The notes beneath the pieces were generated by a model. That model worked only from the letters and a program-made list of their open reading frames with translations, did no database searches and was not told where the DNA came from. Shown here in pieces: positions 1 to 14,330 of a stretch of DNA of 64,000 bases. Source of the DNA: Desarmillaria ectypa. Lineage: Eukaryota; Basidiomycota; Agaricomycetes; Agaricales; Physalacriaceae. The DNA is taken from the NCBI GenBank assembly GCA_030407005.1, contig JAUDYN010000003.1, forward strand, positions 310,001-374,000. The letters run 5' to 3'. A program made the translations under genes and the position numbers. The stretch's first letter is position 1, and each line of letters opens with the position of its first letter.

Positions 1-3000
1 GCTCATGGAATACAGAATCTGGTCTGAGAAGCTTTTGTAGTTTGATGGCAGCTTTGTTCGCCTTGCTGTGAATTGTATCAGTTATCGTGCCGTTAGAAGT
101 AGCAAGTAATACGTACTTGGTCTGTGTTAACAGGTCACCAAGTGCGTTGTACTCATTGGGTTTGCACTTTTTAAGCCTGTCCTTCGTCTTCGTCTTATGG
201 TTTAGTGTATCGATACAAACTGTTTGGAGACAGACTAAAATGTGCGGCAGTGGACCCAGAAACAAGCGAGGATAGAGCCCTGGGTTATCACCAAGCCGAG
301 ATACTTCTTCGGTACACGAAGCATATATTTGCGCGTGAAGACCTGCCATCCCTCTTTTGGCAACACCTCGTCGATGACGGAGGATTTTCCTATATACCCG
401 CTGAATCAAGGATGCTGCAGCAATCTCTTTTTCTGTGGGTCCCGGGGTCGTCATATCTTGCGCCGGAATAGCATCGACAACTGCAACATCTTCACCGGCA
501 GCCTCCTCGACAGCTTCAGCTTCTTGTGTATTCTCCATTTCCTTCACTTTGCTTGCATCGCCATCCGGTTCCTTCTGCTCAGTAACCTCGATATGTGGTG
601 AGGTGGCTGGAGTGGATGTAGACTTGGTGGGGCCAAGCTGCGCTCGGATATCCGTGAAGTCGCCGTAAACAAGCTGACGGACTTTTAGCAAAGCGTGCTG
701 TTTTTCTGGAATCCTGCTCTGGTGAACGAGCCGTATCATCTCGTCCTTGGCGCCGTATTGAATTGAGCAGCAAATAACCTCCGCAAGTTCATCCCATGAG
801 CGGCTGGCAGCATCGATGTATCTGCAAAAGTCTTAAATCAGCATGCGATTATTAAAGTTAATAACCACATACCGACTATAGAGAGGAGAAAACAAGCGAC
901 CTTCTTGGCGCAACGATAGCATCAACTTCTGAATATCACTACAGAGAACTTCATCACGGCTGTTGTAGGCCACTGCATAGCAGAATCAGTAAGAACACGA
1001 ATTAAAGAATAAGTATAAACTGACATAGACCAATAGCGTTGAATCTGATAGAGGACTGACGTGAGAAAAGAAAGTGATGGTCCATTTGGTAGCTGACTTA
1101 CATCCTTGCAATGAAAACACGACGAACACCGTATGACATATTTGAAAGATTCCTAGAAGTCCCATAGCATAGGAGATGCTCTGGTACATTGTGAGGATGA
1201 GAAGGAAGTAGATTTCTGGGACTTACCACAGCCTCGATCGACACGCAATTGTTCCAGGAGATCGCGCATAGGTTCCAGAAGGGTGCGATAATAATTTGCC
1301 TGTGTCCCCTCATTGAAGTACGGCGTTGAATCGTAGCTCGCAAAGCGCAAGAGCCAGTTACGAGGGGCAGTTATATCATGCGGTAATGGTATTCCTAGGC
1401 GAACATCACAAAGAATGGCAGAACCGCAAAGAAGCTCCAGAAAGTTACATAGAACACTTATGTTGATAGGAAATCTTTGTTTCACAATGTGCCTGGAAAG
1501 AATATCAACCCACTAGAGTAAAGATTCGCAGGATCCAGACTTACTCGACAAATAGAAAACCAGTAGTAAGAGACCATGTTTGATCTCCTGACATTGAGCT
1601 CAGAAGATTATAAAGGACAAAGCCGTTACCTCGGCGGATGTACGTGGATGGAGGGTGTTTTGCGCGGGAATGTGGGGTATTTCTGAGATGACCTGCCTGA
1701 CTTCGGTCAAACATGAGGGCCAACGAAGCTGTCCGCATCACATCTGGGGCAAGGTCCACCTGGGGTAGATACTCTCGGCCATAGACAAGAGTTCGTATCC
1801 AATCCCTTACAACGTCCAATGCTTTTGAAGCTTCGGGAATTGTGGAAAGTGCGAGATCAGAAATAGAACCAAATATACGACTAGGAGGATGAAGAGCGTC
1901 GCAGAGACGGCTGAGCCAGAACCTACACCGAATAAACACTGTGAAATTGGAGAACAAGAATGAGAACGTACTCGGTGGTTTCTCTATTTTTCGCTTCTTC
2001 GTGAGCACTCTCTCTGAGCGTCGTAAGCGACTGCAAGATCAAGATTTGTTGTAGGTGCAGGCGGATGCACATGTTATAGTAATTGGGGTCGATCTCCGAA
2101 GGTGATACATGGGTTTCCGGGCATTCAGGCCGTGCGCAAATCTCGGATACAGCGAAAACTGGGCAAGGCAGGAATGCCTTGCTTCTCGCACATTCGTCAT
2201 TTTCAGCAGTAATCCTTTCTTTGAGATGACTTCTCAGAACATCTCGAAATAGTCCACGTAGTTCGAATACTGACAGCCTGAGATTGAAGTGGGAATCCCT
2301 AAGTACGTTCTTAGGTCGAAGCTTAAGAACTGCTGAGTACAACCAAGTCTTCTTGGGCACAAGAAACTCGTTCTCCGTGTTTTGTCGAAAACCGAACAAT
2401 GCCGCAATGGCCACATCGCGACAAGGATTCGATCGAGATGCTGTGGCGGAAAGGAGGCCCACATACGTATAAAACAGGCTGAGCTCTTTGACTGCATCAA
2501 CAAGAACCATGTTTTGAATTCGAAAAGCTCGAGAAAAATATTGATCTAGGCAGAGCAGCGCTGCTGTACTATTGCCCATCTTGTGGAATTTCAACCCCAG
2601 TTCATGCAGCCGAGATATCTGACCATCTAGGATGGCCGTAAACATAGACAACTGAAAATGCGTCAGTATAAGCAGTTACGAGTAAGAGGCAGGGTTGATA
2701 CTTACTTCAGCAGCTTTATTCCACTCCATAGAAGTCACATCAAGCCGTGAAGCAAACCGCATCAGCTCCAAGACAGTGGGATCTGATCTTATGGCATTTG
2801 AGTCAACGCCAAAAGATATCCTATGCCAAAGCTCTTTGAGAATGCATTCTTGAGCTCGACGCAAAGCGTTTTTGTTTTTGGCGTCGTGAAGGAAAAACGC
2901 GATGGCCAGTTGCATGCGACCCTTAGAACAATGCAACTCAGCAGCTTCACAGACTCGTCCTGTTCTCTCCAGCAAGTCGGCAAGAGCAACATCGATATCC

Positions 3001-6000
3001 CTTTCTTCCAGATAATCCACTTCTTCTTCGAACGAGTCAAATAGTTGGTGGGCTTTTCTGTTTAGAAAAGTGAGGATGGTTGGTCGACATGCTTCGGGAA
3101 AGACTTACGTCATCTCGCTATTAGAAAAGTATGCTAGTCGTGCAAGCTTGATGACGTTTTCAACAACCTTCAGCGACATTTCATCGTTATGATCCTTCAC
3201 AATTGCCACTGCATCGTCAAACATGCCGATGTCTGTATACAGCTCCGCAGCATGGCTGTACTCCTGAGCCTGGAGGAGTATTTGGGCAGCTCGATACTTC
3301 TTGTCAGCTTGTTCGAAGCATTCACCACTGATCCTGAGATAAGCCATGGAATCTTTCGAGTTAATGCCGGCCTTAGTGGCATTGGCACATGCAAAGAACG
3401 AATTGGCTGCCTCCGCAAAACAAGAATGTCGCTCGAGTACTTTTTGCGTTGACGTGCCAGTGACTGTACGGGCCTTTGCTCGCAATTCATAGGCATCTGC
3501 AATGGACGCTAGGAGAGGAAGGCCAGCTTTGATATAACAATGCTTGGCCTGCAAGAAGCGCTTTACATTGAAAAGTTCACGTCCTTCTGCAGCCCATTCT
3601 TCTGAGGTTGACGAAGATGCAAGACGAGGAGCATCAGATCCCCAAGTGTAATTGTTAATCAAATCTTTGCTCGTCCAAAGAATCTTGATGACTTGTGATA
3701 AGAATACCGTCTGGATAGAATACCGTCAACTTACTCTCATGGGTTCTCCCGTCTCAGATCCATCGGCGATCCAGATGTTTTCACGTGCTCTGGTGATTGC
3801 AACATACAGTGATTTCAGCTGGACAATATCATTACTCTAATGCTGGGTGATAGTGTACAAATTCGCACTCACCTCATGACAAATGCTAGCATGACGGATG
3901 TGATCAAATTGAGGGGGAGGATTCCTAGGATCCTGCTTGCTCTTTTCGACGGCGTTCAGCACAACACGCCATTGTGAGAGACTGGCAGGTGAATCAGCAA
4001 AGAAGTTATAAAGCAGGACCTGAAAGGATGCAATGCCGCATTGAGAAAATCATCTCGTAGAATAGCATATCAACCTACGTCGTTGAATTCAAGTCCCTTG
4101 CTTTCGTATACGGTGCTATAATATTGACCATGAGTGGTTTAGCTAATGTAAAAACAGAGAACTCGAACAGAATAAGACCAACTTCACCGACTTTCTGTTG
4201 GAGTCTCTCTTTTGCCATTTCATTCCTGACAATGATACCTATACTCGAAAGTTCAGAGTCAGCTGCTTCGATGTGGATAATAGGAGACTAACATTGCCGA
4301 GCACCAAACTCGATAGGATTACCACCGTCATGGAATATAAACTGCTCCAACTGGGCACTATCTTCATTCTTAAAGAAGATAGGCTTGACCCCATCCACAA
4401 TGCCCATCTCCGGAGAAAGACGATCAATGGAATCCTCCCAAAATGTCGTGATAAGGTCAATGATGGAATGTGCGCAATCAACAATGCCTGCATGGGACCT
4501 GTAGTTGACTGCGAGTTGAAACATCTCAGGTGGCTGCTGAGCTCCAATTCTATGCTTCTTCCGGTATTGGTCCTGCTCATCTAATTAAACTCACGTATAA
4601 AAATTCTTCTGAGTAGATCCTACCTCAATATTCCACTGAAATGCCTTCAGAGCATTGAAACAGAAAGAACTTCCAACGGAGATGGTCTGTGCAGTGTCAC
4701 CTGCCCAGAAGAGACCATCCGCGTTACTACATAGTGCCCTCAAGACTAAATGACGAGTCGTTTAGTTGGTCATGGTCCATCCAAGACGAAGATAAGAGAC
4801 GAAATTTACCTATAGTGTCAATGAGCATGTTATCCTGTACTTCGTCGACATATCTGTAACAATATTGATAACAGATAAACATTACAAACAGAGGACTCAC
4901 ATATGGTCGAGTCCTTGTCCTGAGATGCCTGTCTCCATGAAATGCTTCAAGATACTATGGGTCCTAGATCCCGATTGTTTTCTAGATTTACTTGTTGAAT
5001 TTCAACGAAGACCTTACCGATCACCAGTGTCGTACTCCCCCCGCAACTTCTTCTTGCGCATATACAACTCGAAGAGTCTGTACACCTCACACCTCAGGTT
5101 AGCAAATGTAGATTGCCGGCGTTTACTGAGATCAAGGTAAGTGGCTCTGCTCAGGTGATGCTTCCCTTCGCTCAGTGTCTCTGCTGATCCTTCAATGACA
5201 CCTGAACAGAGGCTCAGGTCACACCCTTTGACACAAGATATGGACATGTTACCTATAATTTCACTGAATACCAAGGCAGGATCTGAACAAACATCGTTTC
5301 AATACCAATGCATAGACAAAAGAGAGGAGCAGAAACCTAATCCTTTGATCAACGGCTCAGGAAAATGAGACCAGTAGGACTCGCAAAAGGACTCAAAAGT
5401 AATGAGACGCTTGATGTTAATAGGACTTGTAGTACCCATGTCGGCTTCCAACATGTCGCAAAGCTATAATCGGAAAAAATGAGATGCATGCATGAAAAAG
5501 AACTGCTGCTTACACCATCAAACGTGATAAATAACGGGAAATGTCTCTCCTCGAGTTCACTGTACTTAGCTGGCAAATCAGTCCGCCAATCTACAACGTC
5601 ATCCACATCAACCAGCCCCAGATCATCTTGGTACTGAGGAGCTCTCGGTAGGCCCCTGAGGTCAGCAGATGATTGCGATGCTATTGCCAAGGAGCTGGCC
5701 AATTTCGCAAAATACTCTTGCACTTTCTTAGCAAGAATTCTAGATTTGGTGACGAATACTTGGCGAGGGCGAGGTAAATCTGAATCCATGAGTTGAAACG
5801 TTCGCTCGATGAGCAGCATCTTGAATAACATGGTAGTGGTTTTCCTACATCGAATAGGTATGAGCAAGAGAATGATGCCGGTGAACTGCTCGCACATACC
5901 CTGTGCCACTGCGGCCTATGACGTAGCAAGACTTCGGATGCTCTATAATACGTTTCTCTTGAGTGCTGTGAATACATGCTGTCAGAAAATTAACAAGGAG

Positions 6001-8031
6001 AGCCAAAGATGGCGGCGCACGAAACCATGTGAGGAAAAGTCGCATCCACATCTGCTAGGATGGCTACCAAAATGAATGAGGTCTGGGTTTTCGGACTGCG
6101 TCACACCAATACGTACTATTTAAAAATGGCTGTACGTCTTCATGATTAAACCGTTAGTCCACGATACCACGAGAACATACCTGCGAAAATGTGACATATT
6201 TTTCGACCCTATAAGGGGGTCAGCGACTTTAACTTGACTCCTCTCTATATAACTTACACGAGTCTTGAATGAACCTGGATCGAATAGTCAGCATTTAGTT
6301 CGGAGGAACGAAAAATGTCAAGTTAACCTGGGCTGTTTCATCAGGGCGTAGATCCGGTATGCCCTCAATCTCCGAAGCCAATACTTCAGGTAGTGGGGGG
6401 AAGAACACTGGAATGAAAAAATCCTTCGAGGCATGATCTGCGCGTTTCCTAACCGTGCATCTACACCATCACGTTTAGGCTACAGGCATTCAAGCCTACC
6501 GAAAAAAACGATACCTTTTTCTGTACTCCTTTCCCTTTTTGCGAAGCTGGTTGCTGATGGAACTCCAGAGACGATTGTCCATTTGAGCGTGGGTGTAAAT
6601 ACCGAAAATTTTGATAGCTTCAAGAACTGTGAGGAGCGAGGAAAGAGGTATGAACATTAGCTTACCTTGCTGCTCTCTCTGTCAATGATGATTCAAGTTC
6701 AGTAGCTTGGATTACAAAATTATCCTCCGAACGTACATCTTCACCAGGGATTATATCGATTTGATACTGCAAGGCAGTGTCAGCGCTAACTGGGACTGAT
6801 GAGAAACAGATTTCCTACGATCAGTCTGAGGTCACGAGATATTTTGGCCTCGAAGATGGGGACTTCAGTTGCGGTTCCACTTAAACGCTTTTGATTGTTG
6901 TCGGAAAAGCGACCGCATGAGAGCTCCCTGCAGTGCAGTCAGATGATCACACATTATATATTATAATACCTTAGGATCCAACACGTACTTCATCTTCTTT
7001 ACCGTAACGTTGAATGTGGAGAGATCTTTCTTGTGTGCGCTCCGCAAAAAATTGTCAGCATTCGTGGATATGATGACTGTCCATTCGCCAAATCCCTCAG
7101 CAGTATCAAAGTATAACGCCCTTGATAGAGATCAATACAATACCATCTCGTGGAAAAGACATGAGGACATACGACTTCATCGGCTGAACGATCGGGTATG
7201 CAGAAGGGACCACGGACCCAGAAGTGTTCCTCTCTTCCTCTATGGGGGACACCGAAGTGATACAACGATCCTTGAGTGATATAGATGTCCCAGGATGACA
7301 CAGCAGCTCTAGATAGAACTAGGCAAACCTCAACTTTCAATAATGGCATGCAGATAGAGCGACACTTACCTTGAGAGTATCCTTTTGGCTTTGCAGAACA
7401 TGATCCACGAGGACGGATACTTCGCCCGACGTTTCACGCATATCGACATTCAAAACGTCAAAATACTTTTCAACCAAAGTTGCAGTACCGTCGTCTCGCT
7501 TAACTTTCTGGAGTATCTTCTGAGACTGTTTAGCTTTGCCCTTCCTGTTATGATGCTCCGATCCAACATCGATGGGACGGAGCAAGGAGACGAGATATTT
7601 TAACACCTTGGGTGTCAGCTGAGATAACTCGTGGTATTGCGCGCATAATTTCTTGTCCTCCACAAAAGGGGAGGAAAGGAACTCTGTAGAAAGACAAGAT
7701 ATAGCCTTGTAGTGGATACTCGCATCGTAGTCCGCAGGCCCGGAGGGAAAGGACTCCAGCAACCACGAAATCAACGATGTGGTCTCACTCAAGGCTGTGA
7801 AGATGTAAGAGCCTGTTAGATTATTAGATAGCTTGGCGATGTCAACTTACAGGACAAGACCAAGAGGAGAATGTGAGCGCTTTCATTATCAACTAGCTCT
7901 TGAAGCACATGCTTGAAATTATCCTTTGTGAGGAGGCTTTGCAGCTCCCCCAATGCAGATTCAAGCACATCCATCGATGCGAGCTGCTCTGTGTTGAAGA
8001 GATCGCTGCGATATATGCGCTTGCGAGGCAT
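1..8031 (-). CDS. UvrD-like helicase / TPR protein, TRANK1-like (3' end outside window)
   Basis: A very large multi-exon gene read right to left. The start is the ATG at 8031 (MPRKRIYRSD); the reading frame still runs at base 1, so the C-terminus is missing. The superfamily 1 helicase core is visible: a Walker A GRSGTGKTTT split by a 55-nt intron at 5845-5899 (phase 2, between Gly and Lys), a Walker B YVDEVQDN near 4850, the motif GDTAQTI near 4690 and NYRSH near 4510. Upstream, IKIFGIYTHAQMDNRLW near 6590 matches the segment preceding the helicase in fungal TRANK1-like proteins. Downstream (about 3660-1900) are helical TPR-like repeats rich in A-E-L. An IQ-like stretch (AAASLIQRVYRK) lies near 400. 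ATPase/helicase function is inferred from motifs; the biological role in fungi is unknown. The exon structure is dense, with introns of about 50 nt. Confidence 0.88.
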
Positions 8032-8695
8032 GGTTGCATCATGGCAACGGCACTTTCTGGTTTATATACAAAATAAAGCCAAATTCAGACCCCGGCGAGA
8101 GCTTCGAATGGCAAATCAATCACTCACAGAAGCTACCTAAGCGCCTAAATAACCTCAAGACGAGTAGGATCCTAGCTCCGTGCTTTGGTCATGGCATGTC
8201 TGACGATATCCGTAGCATCTTCGAAACAACAGCTACGTCTTGTGCGACCCAGTTGGAGGAGCGTAGGAACGAGCCGAAAGACATTCCAAGACATTCCAGG
8301 CTAATGACTGAAGCGTGAACATGTTGAAGTACTCAAGAAGCGCACCAATTAAGTTCAATCAATGAAAGGCCTAATCAGGAGTATCGGTCCTGACTGGACT
8401 CCTGCCACCTGCTGTAGGTTCTCAACGCAGATCCACCGCGGGGAACCTCGAGAAATGGTCGATACTCTTCTCCACCAGCACATATTACGATGGTAAGCAT
8501 GAAATTGGGGAGCGTGTGTATTTACAAATATACTAGAATAAAGTCATCAGTCATGAAGTGTCCTTGATCACCAACATATAAATCATGAAGATCCCTGGGT
8601 AACTTTCATCTCCGCAGCAACATCCTCAGTTGGACGTATATGTCCTTTATCATCCATCCGCGCGCTATAAGCAAGCTCATGAGAATCCATCAAAG
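8032..8695. other. Intergenic: helicase promoter and 3' flank of the UNC93-like gene
   Basis: No supported gene. The right part is the 3' flank of the UNC93-like gene and the left part is the 5' flank of the large helicase gene. Short open frames on the plus strand here do not resemble known proteins and lack splice partners. Confidence 0.6.
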
Positions 8696-10531
8696 TTAAT
8701 GGGACAGATGAACTGACATAGTCTCATCGTCTAGACCAGTATGATCCTTGATACGCATGATAACCATAGGCAACGCAAACACGAGACCTCCAACAAGGAG
8801 CGCCCATTCGGAAATGAACATATTCATGTACCTATACGAAGCTTCAGGAGGTATCATAATAAAGCGTCAGAGAAAACATACGGTATCTTGACAGCATCCG
8901 CACGCCATATCCCAGCTGCCCCAGCCGACTGGATCGATTTGTAAAACCCAGCAAAGAATGCCAGCTTTGACGGATCATTCGACATCGCACCCATAAGCCA
9001 GTACGCCGTCGTCTGCCACATCGCATCGAGAATCCCACAGAAAATGTAAAACCACACCCGGCCGGCGTATCCGTGATCATAGATATCCATTTTCTCCGTC
9101 TCTGGTGAGACGCTCTCGCGCGTATACTGCTTTTGGTAGAAGTATCCCCAGATGTGGACAACGAAGACCATTAGGAAGAGAACAGTCCAGCCTGTGTAGG
9201 CGCGGATACGACGACTGATGGATTTTCGGTCGAGGAGGAGACCAATGAGGATAGACCCGATGATTTGGGAGATCCAGTAGCAGACGTTGTTTAAGCTTCG
9301 GGCGCGGATGTTGAAGATGGCGCCGTTGAAGCCGCTGAATTCTGGATAAAATTGAAGCATCGGTTAAATGGTTCCAGAGAAAGGAGGTGGGTACTGACGC
9401 CATGTGTAGAACCAGTTGGAAGCAAAGAACATAGGGAAGAGAAGGATGATCATTGGATCAGTCTTCAGCGTCACGAATAGACCTATAATTTCCGTCTTCC
9501 AGGAGGGGTGTCGGGGTGTCGTAACCTTTGTTCCATCGGTACGAATCATCTTGTCAGGGTTCGCCATTAGCATTGGAATGAGAACACCGATGAGTGTAAG
9601 GACGAGGAATCCAATCTGAAGATGGTTTAAGCAAAGAGTAAGATGGTAGATAACACTAACGCACGTATGTCCCATTATCAACACCATTGGCCTGTAAACA
9701 CAAATGAACACGCAGTCATCCGTTATGAAAGATTAGACACCTACTGTCGATTTCCAGTTTCTCCCAGCAGCAACAGACGCTCCAACGACACCACCGAGGT
9801 TGAAGATAGACCAAAAGATCCCAATAAATTTTCCCTTTTGCATTTCGGTAGGGTAGGCCATCATCAATGAGCCCTGTGCGGTCCATAAAAGACCAGCGCA
9901 CATTCCAAGGATGGCTCCTGCGGCAACGACGAAACCACCAGCGTTGGAGTGAATATTCATGGCTCTGAAAATGGTATTAGTATCGATTCACTAGCGATGA
10001 AGGGGCAGTAATCACAGATAGGATCCGATGTATAAGCTGTAACCCATACTACCAATCAGAAGCGTGAGTCTTGGTCCGAGCATGTTGTTGACCGATCTAA
10101 TGAAATATATACATGGATAAGTGGCCAAAACGTAGGAGACAAAGTATATTCACCCAGCGAAGAATCCCATGGCAGCAAAAGTTGAATACAGAGCGGTATT
10201 CGCGTTAGAGTTGGTCTTGGAATCGACTTGACCACCAGCGCCCAGTCCGTTTAGAGCGTTGAACAATCCTATGCAGGGACAGCGTTAAACCAGCGGCCAG
10301 GAAGGAGTGGACGCCGCTTACCTGGACCCATGAAGCAAACCCATCCCAGCATCGCGACCTATGCAAGTGAGAAATTGAAAATGTTCAAAAACCAACTTGA
10401 CTTGCCTGGGTAATGGGGTGGCGGTAAAGACCCTTGAGGCCAGTTGGTTGTTGGTAGACTTTTGGAGCATCATGGCCTTCATCGCTGCTCCCGACGTAGC
10501 CTTTTTCGTTATCGATAACTGGTTGTGCCAT
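8696..10531 (-). CDS. UNC93-like major facilitator membrane protein
   Basis: Start ATG at 10531 (MAQPVIDNEK), stop TAA at 8696-8698 after LSH. About seven or more short introns. The order of exons gives a cytosolic N-terminus, then WVCFMGPGLFNALNGLGAGG (first membrane helix and the Gly-rich loop usual for fungal UNC93/DUF895 proteins), a helix-rich middle with AGGFVVAAGAILGMCAGLLW, TAQGSLMMAYP and GIFWSIFNLGGVVG, and a C-terminal half with YWLMGAMSNDPSKLAFFAGF and MNMFISEWALLVGGLVFALP. About 11-12 membrane segments are expected. UNC93-like proteins are MFS-fold; in fungi their substrates are not established, so transport of a small solute across the plasma or endomembrane is an inference. It is a single gene with no operon-like partners. 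Confidence 0.88.
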
Positions 10532-11936
10532 GACCGGCGGAGGAAGAAAGAGGGACGAGGTCCGTTCGGGTATAAGTAGCGCAGATAAATAGCCATCAAG
10601 TTACACATGGTTCGTTTATCGAAAGCTTCAGGAACGAGGCGATTCCCCATTAACGGTGAGTAACATTCTCGGATCAACCGATCCAGGTTAGTCGAGAAAA
10701 AATAAGTGTTTCGTCGGGCCAAGTGTCCGCTCATCGTAGAGCAAGGAGAATCAGAAATTTTCGACGATGATGACGGACAGACACATTGATGTTTTTCACA
10801 ATGGAAGAGGTATGTAGTGGTAGCAGGCCAAGTTGCAAATTGCCGCCGGAATCCGGATCCGACCACGCCACTCGACCTTCTTTCTCGACGTAACCATGCG
10901 CTTTTTCACTCCATTCCTTCCGTACACAGCCTGGGTGTTGCTCTGCCCTTTCTCTCTGCTACTACACACGGCGGCCACTGAATCATTCCCTGAACTTGAA
11001 GGCTTCTTCACGGTTTCCTCTTACATGTGTGTATCTTCATTGAAATTATGTAGTGCCCCATAGGAATTGAATCACGCGTACACACCCTGGCGTTTCACGT
11101 CCAATCAACGGAGCAACGTACTCGGCGAAAAACCCAAACTGTATCCAACCCAATTCAGCCTTGCTCTCTCGCTCCAGCCAGCAGCTGATACTATCATTAA
11201 CTGAAGCATCCACTCAATTCGGCTTCTCTTTCCGAGGACCGAAACTTAAAGTTCTTTACATTAGACTGAACGCATGCTCGTTGATTATCGCGTCGATTCG
11301 AGCTTGATAATGAGTTGCTTCTTGTCTCCGACATCATGATCCGGTTACTTATTCTCCTTCAGCTCTTGTGCGTCCACATTCTCAGTCAATTGACTTGCAA
11401 CAAGTTCTATAAGGATTGACAATCGGTGAAAGCTATTGGCCTTTAATCTTTGGTTTCGGTCTTAGGAGTGTCGTCGTGTGAGCAGACTTGATAGGGTGAT
11501 TGATTGTTGACCGGCTATTCATGTCCTTTTCTCACTACTGTCAGGTTTCTTGGTAAATTAATGGACTCTAGATCTCAAGCCTATTTATCCCACACCATAT
11601 GCGGACTCTCAGTTGGACTAAGAAAGTTGCTCGGTACCGCGGCGAAGGTGTCAATAGAGTACGAGATTGTTAAGTAACCCTTCTCATGGACGACAATTTG
11701 ACGGTTCCAATTCCACCTCCGAGTCGCAGCTGGTTCTAGTTACCAAGTTGCCAATATCAGTCTGAAGATAGTAACACCCGCAAACATTAGCGTCCATAGG
11801 TATCCATTTAATTATTAGTGACCAAGACCCTGGATCAAAGCGCATAGGGAAACCCAAGTAAAGCGAGTTCGCGGTACCGCAGGGATGACCCAGAAAAGAA
11901 AAGAAAATTATTATGCCAAACAACAGCTTTAAATGT
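10532..11936. other. 1.4-kb intergenic stretch
   Basis: Lies between the UNC93-like gene (start 10531) and the permease (stop 11937). It holds the UNC93 promoter. A possible short secreted reading frame begins at 10896 on the plus strand, with a hydrophobic N-terminus followed by ESFPELEGFF, and stops at 11063, but I find no convincing splice partner. No other gene is seen. Confidence 0.5.
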
Positions 11937-14330
11937 TTAAACCGTAACATCTACTTTCTGCTCTAGACTCTCATTCTCCTCTCTCTTTAACTTCTCCGCC
12001 TCCGACCTCAGCCGCTCCCTAAACTCATCCCCACGATGATCATGATACACATACACAAACCTCTTCGACAACTCCCCATTCTCCAACTGAACCACCTCCT
12101 CGTACACCTTATACCCCAACAACCACGGAGCAATGTGCATCCACGAAACCCAATAAGTGAAACAGAGAACCAAGATACCGATACCTGTAACCTGAAAGCC
12201 AAAGATAAGATAAGTGAATGTCTACGGAACGAGTACTACGACACGCACCCAAGGTACCCAATAAGGGAACGAAAACGGCTCCGCACCCTTCGCAGGCGGT
12301 AACCACGGCACCACCAACACGAATATATTCACCGCGATCGAGAACCACAGCGCGATGTGCCATGTACGGAACTCGGGCCTGGGCACACCAGCCTTGGCCC
12401 TTCTCCGCCGGATCCAGTAGATCCCAGTGACCAAGGCCAGGTCGAAGAGTCGGTTAGGGTACGTCTGGATGGATACGATGAGATTGAACGCGTCGCCGAT
12501 GGCTATGCAAGAACTTAGTTAGAAGGGGGGCGGGGAAGGAATTAGACATACGAGGTCCGATGATCACGATTGTTGTAAGAACAAATTTGAGCAGCATTGG
12601 AGCAGCGGGGGTGCCAAAGGGTTTGGTACTAGCGAAGAAACGGCTGAACGGGAATACGCCTAGAAAGAAGGGCCTTTCCTTCAACGCTGGCCTAACACGA
12701 AAACTGAGAAAATAGACACACCTTGTCTCGCCACCTCCCTAAACACCCTCCCCTGCCCAATAGCCACCGCAACCAAGTTTCCAAACGCCGATAGAGCCAC
12801 GAAGACAGGTAAGACTCTCGTCCCAGCGTATGTACCGAACACTGCCGAGAAGAATTTAGCGGCGAGAAGTTGGCCGGATTTCTTTGCTTCTGATACGGGG
12901 ACGGCGGCGACGTAGGCGACTGAGGCGGTCAGATGGGGATGACGGATAAGAAGAATGAACCTTACTGTTTGCGAAAAAGTAGAGGAAGAAGACTAGGCCG
13001 AGGGAGAATGGACCTGCTGTCTTGAGTGTGTGTACGGGACGTGACATTTCGTTGGCGACGTTGTTGGCTGTGGAAATTGATGAATGAACGTTCAATCGGA
13101 TAGAAGTATTGTGATGTACCATTATTCCAACCCGCATACGAAAAGATGACATTGATCATAGCACTTGCCATTGCGTTCCCGTTATTACTAAGATCGAAAA
13201 AAAAGAATCAGACACTGATTCGAGACAAATGAAAGGCGCGTACTTGGTCCCACTGAATCCATTCTTGAAGTGGCTCTTGGGGTCCTCGACACGCGTGCCT
13301 CCACCAAGGACGACCCATCCAGTGACAACGATGAAACAGAGGATGACCACTTTGAAGAAGCTGAGAACGTTGGAGATCCACATCGCTGTGCGGTTGTGGG
13401 AGATGACGACTGCTCAAGGATCAGAAGGGCATTTCGATCCGGTAATATGCATTTTACGTACTAATGCAAGCAATTCCATAGGCTGCTATTGCTATTCCTC
13501 GCATAGTCCATTTACTGTATGTTTCTTGCCCATTCGCGTAGAGTATATATTCCGCGCACACTAAGAGAAAGAGTCAGCACAGCGATTTGAAGTAGTCAAT
13601 AGATAATCGAATAGATACCTATAGCATTAGAGCTACAAGATGAGTTAGTGCTATATTTTTCAAGTTAAACCACCAATTGCGTACCTGGCAAAACTAAGAA
13701 TAACGGTGATAAACGCAAAGGTCACCGGCAATCTATCCCACACAATAATACATGCATCAGCACTCGCAAGAAGTTGAAGCCGATTGAACGCACAAAAATT
13801 TGGGCCGACTATATGCCTGCTCCAGATAAGCTACCTCGGCCCCAGCCCTATTCGGGAACATGGCGAGGTATTCCGTGTAGTACGATAGACCCGCTGTAAA
13901 TCCCTACTTGAGCTAGTGTCACAGCCGTAGTATGGAGGCAGACATACCAGCACTTAGGAAGAACCCAATGACCCAAACTAAAGGCGACAAACATCAAGCT
14001 CCTTGCCCGGACACAAATTCCGTTTGTAACTCACAAATCATAGCCAACCCAAAACTACCGGTCTGCCTCAGTATAGTTCCAGGTGTCGCTACCCCACCCA
14101 ACTGTTAACTTCCACAAGGGACAAAGACAAGAGTAATACTCACAAAAGATCCCCGTCCCAATCATCTGGGAAAAATTCAAAAATACCGCCGTCCACCAAC
14201 CGACATCCTTCCCCATCGGACTCGAGTCCTCAATGGGGGCACCTCCAAGGTTCCTATGTTCCTCATCCAAGGAGATGTTATCAGCGAGGACGACGTCCGA
14301 GCCTGCACTTTTCTCGTCAAGCTTCGACAT
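11937..14330 (-). CDS. Amino-acid permease, Mup1/LAT type (APC superfamily)
   Basis: Start ATG at 14330 (MSKLDEKSAG); stop at 11937 after a charged tail ending KVDVTV. The first membrane helix carries WWTAVFLNFSQMIGTGIF, the unwound substrate-binding GTGIF typical of APC transporters. Later exons give SYAGWNN, NVANEMSRPVHTLKTAGPF, YFFANVAYVAAVP, GNLVAVAIGQGRVFREVARQ and SFPYWVPW, all at places where fungal Mup1-type methionine/LAT permeases have them. About 12 helices are expected, with a long cytosolic N-terminus and a Lys/Glu-rich C-terminus. Predicted role is uptake of amino acids, possibly methionine or large neutral ones, at the plasma membrane; the exact substrate is not shown by the sequence. 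Around ten short introns. Confidence 0.88.

Noticed and set aside
10896..11063. Possible small secreted protein (hydrophobic N-terminus)
   Set aside because: The only in-phase splice to a downstream open stretch would need a 33-nt intron, too short to trust.
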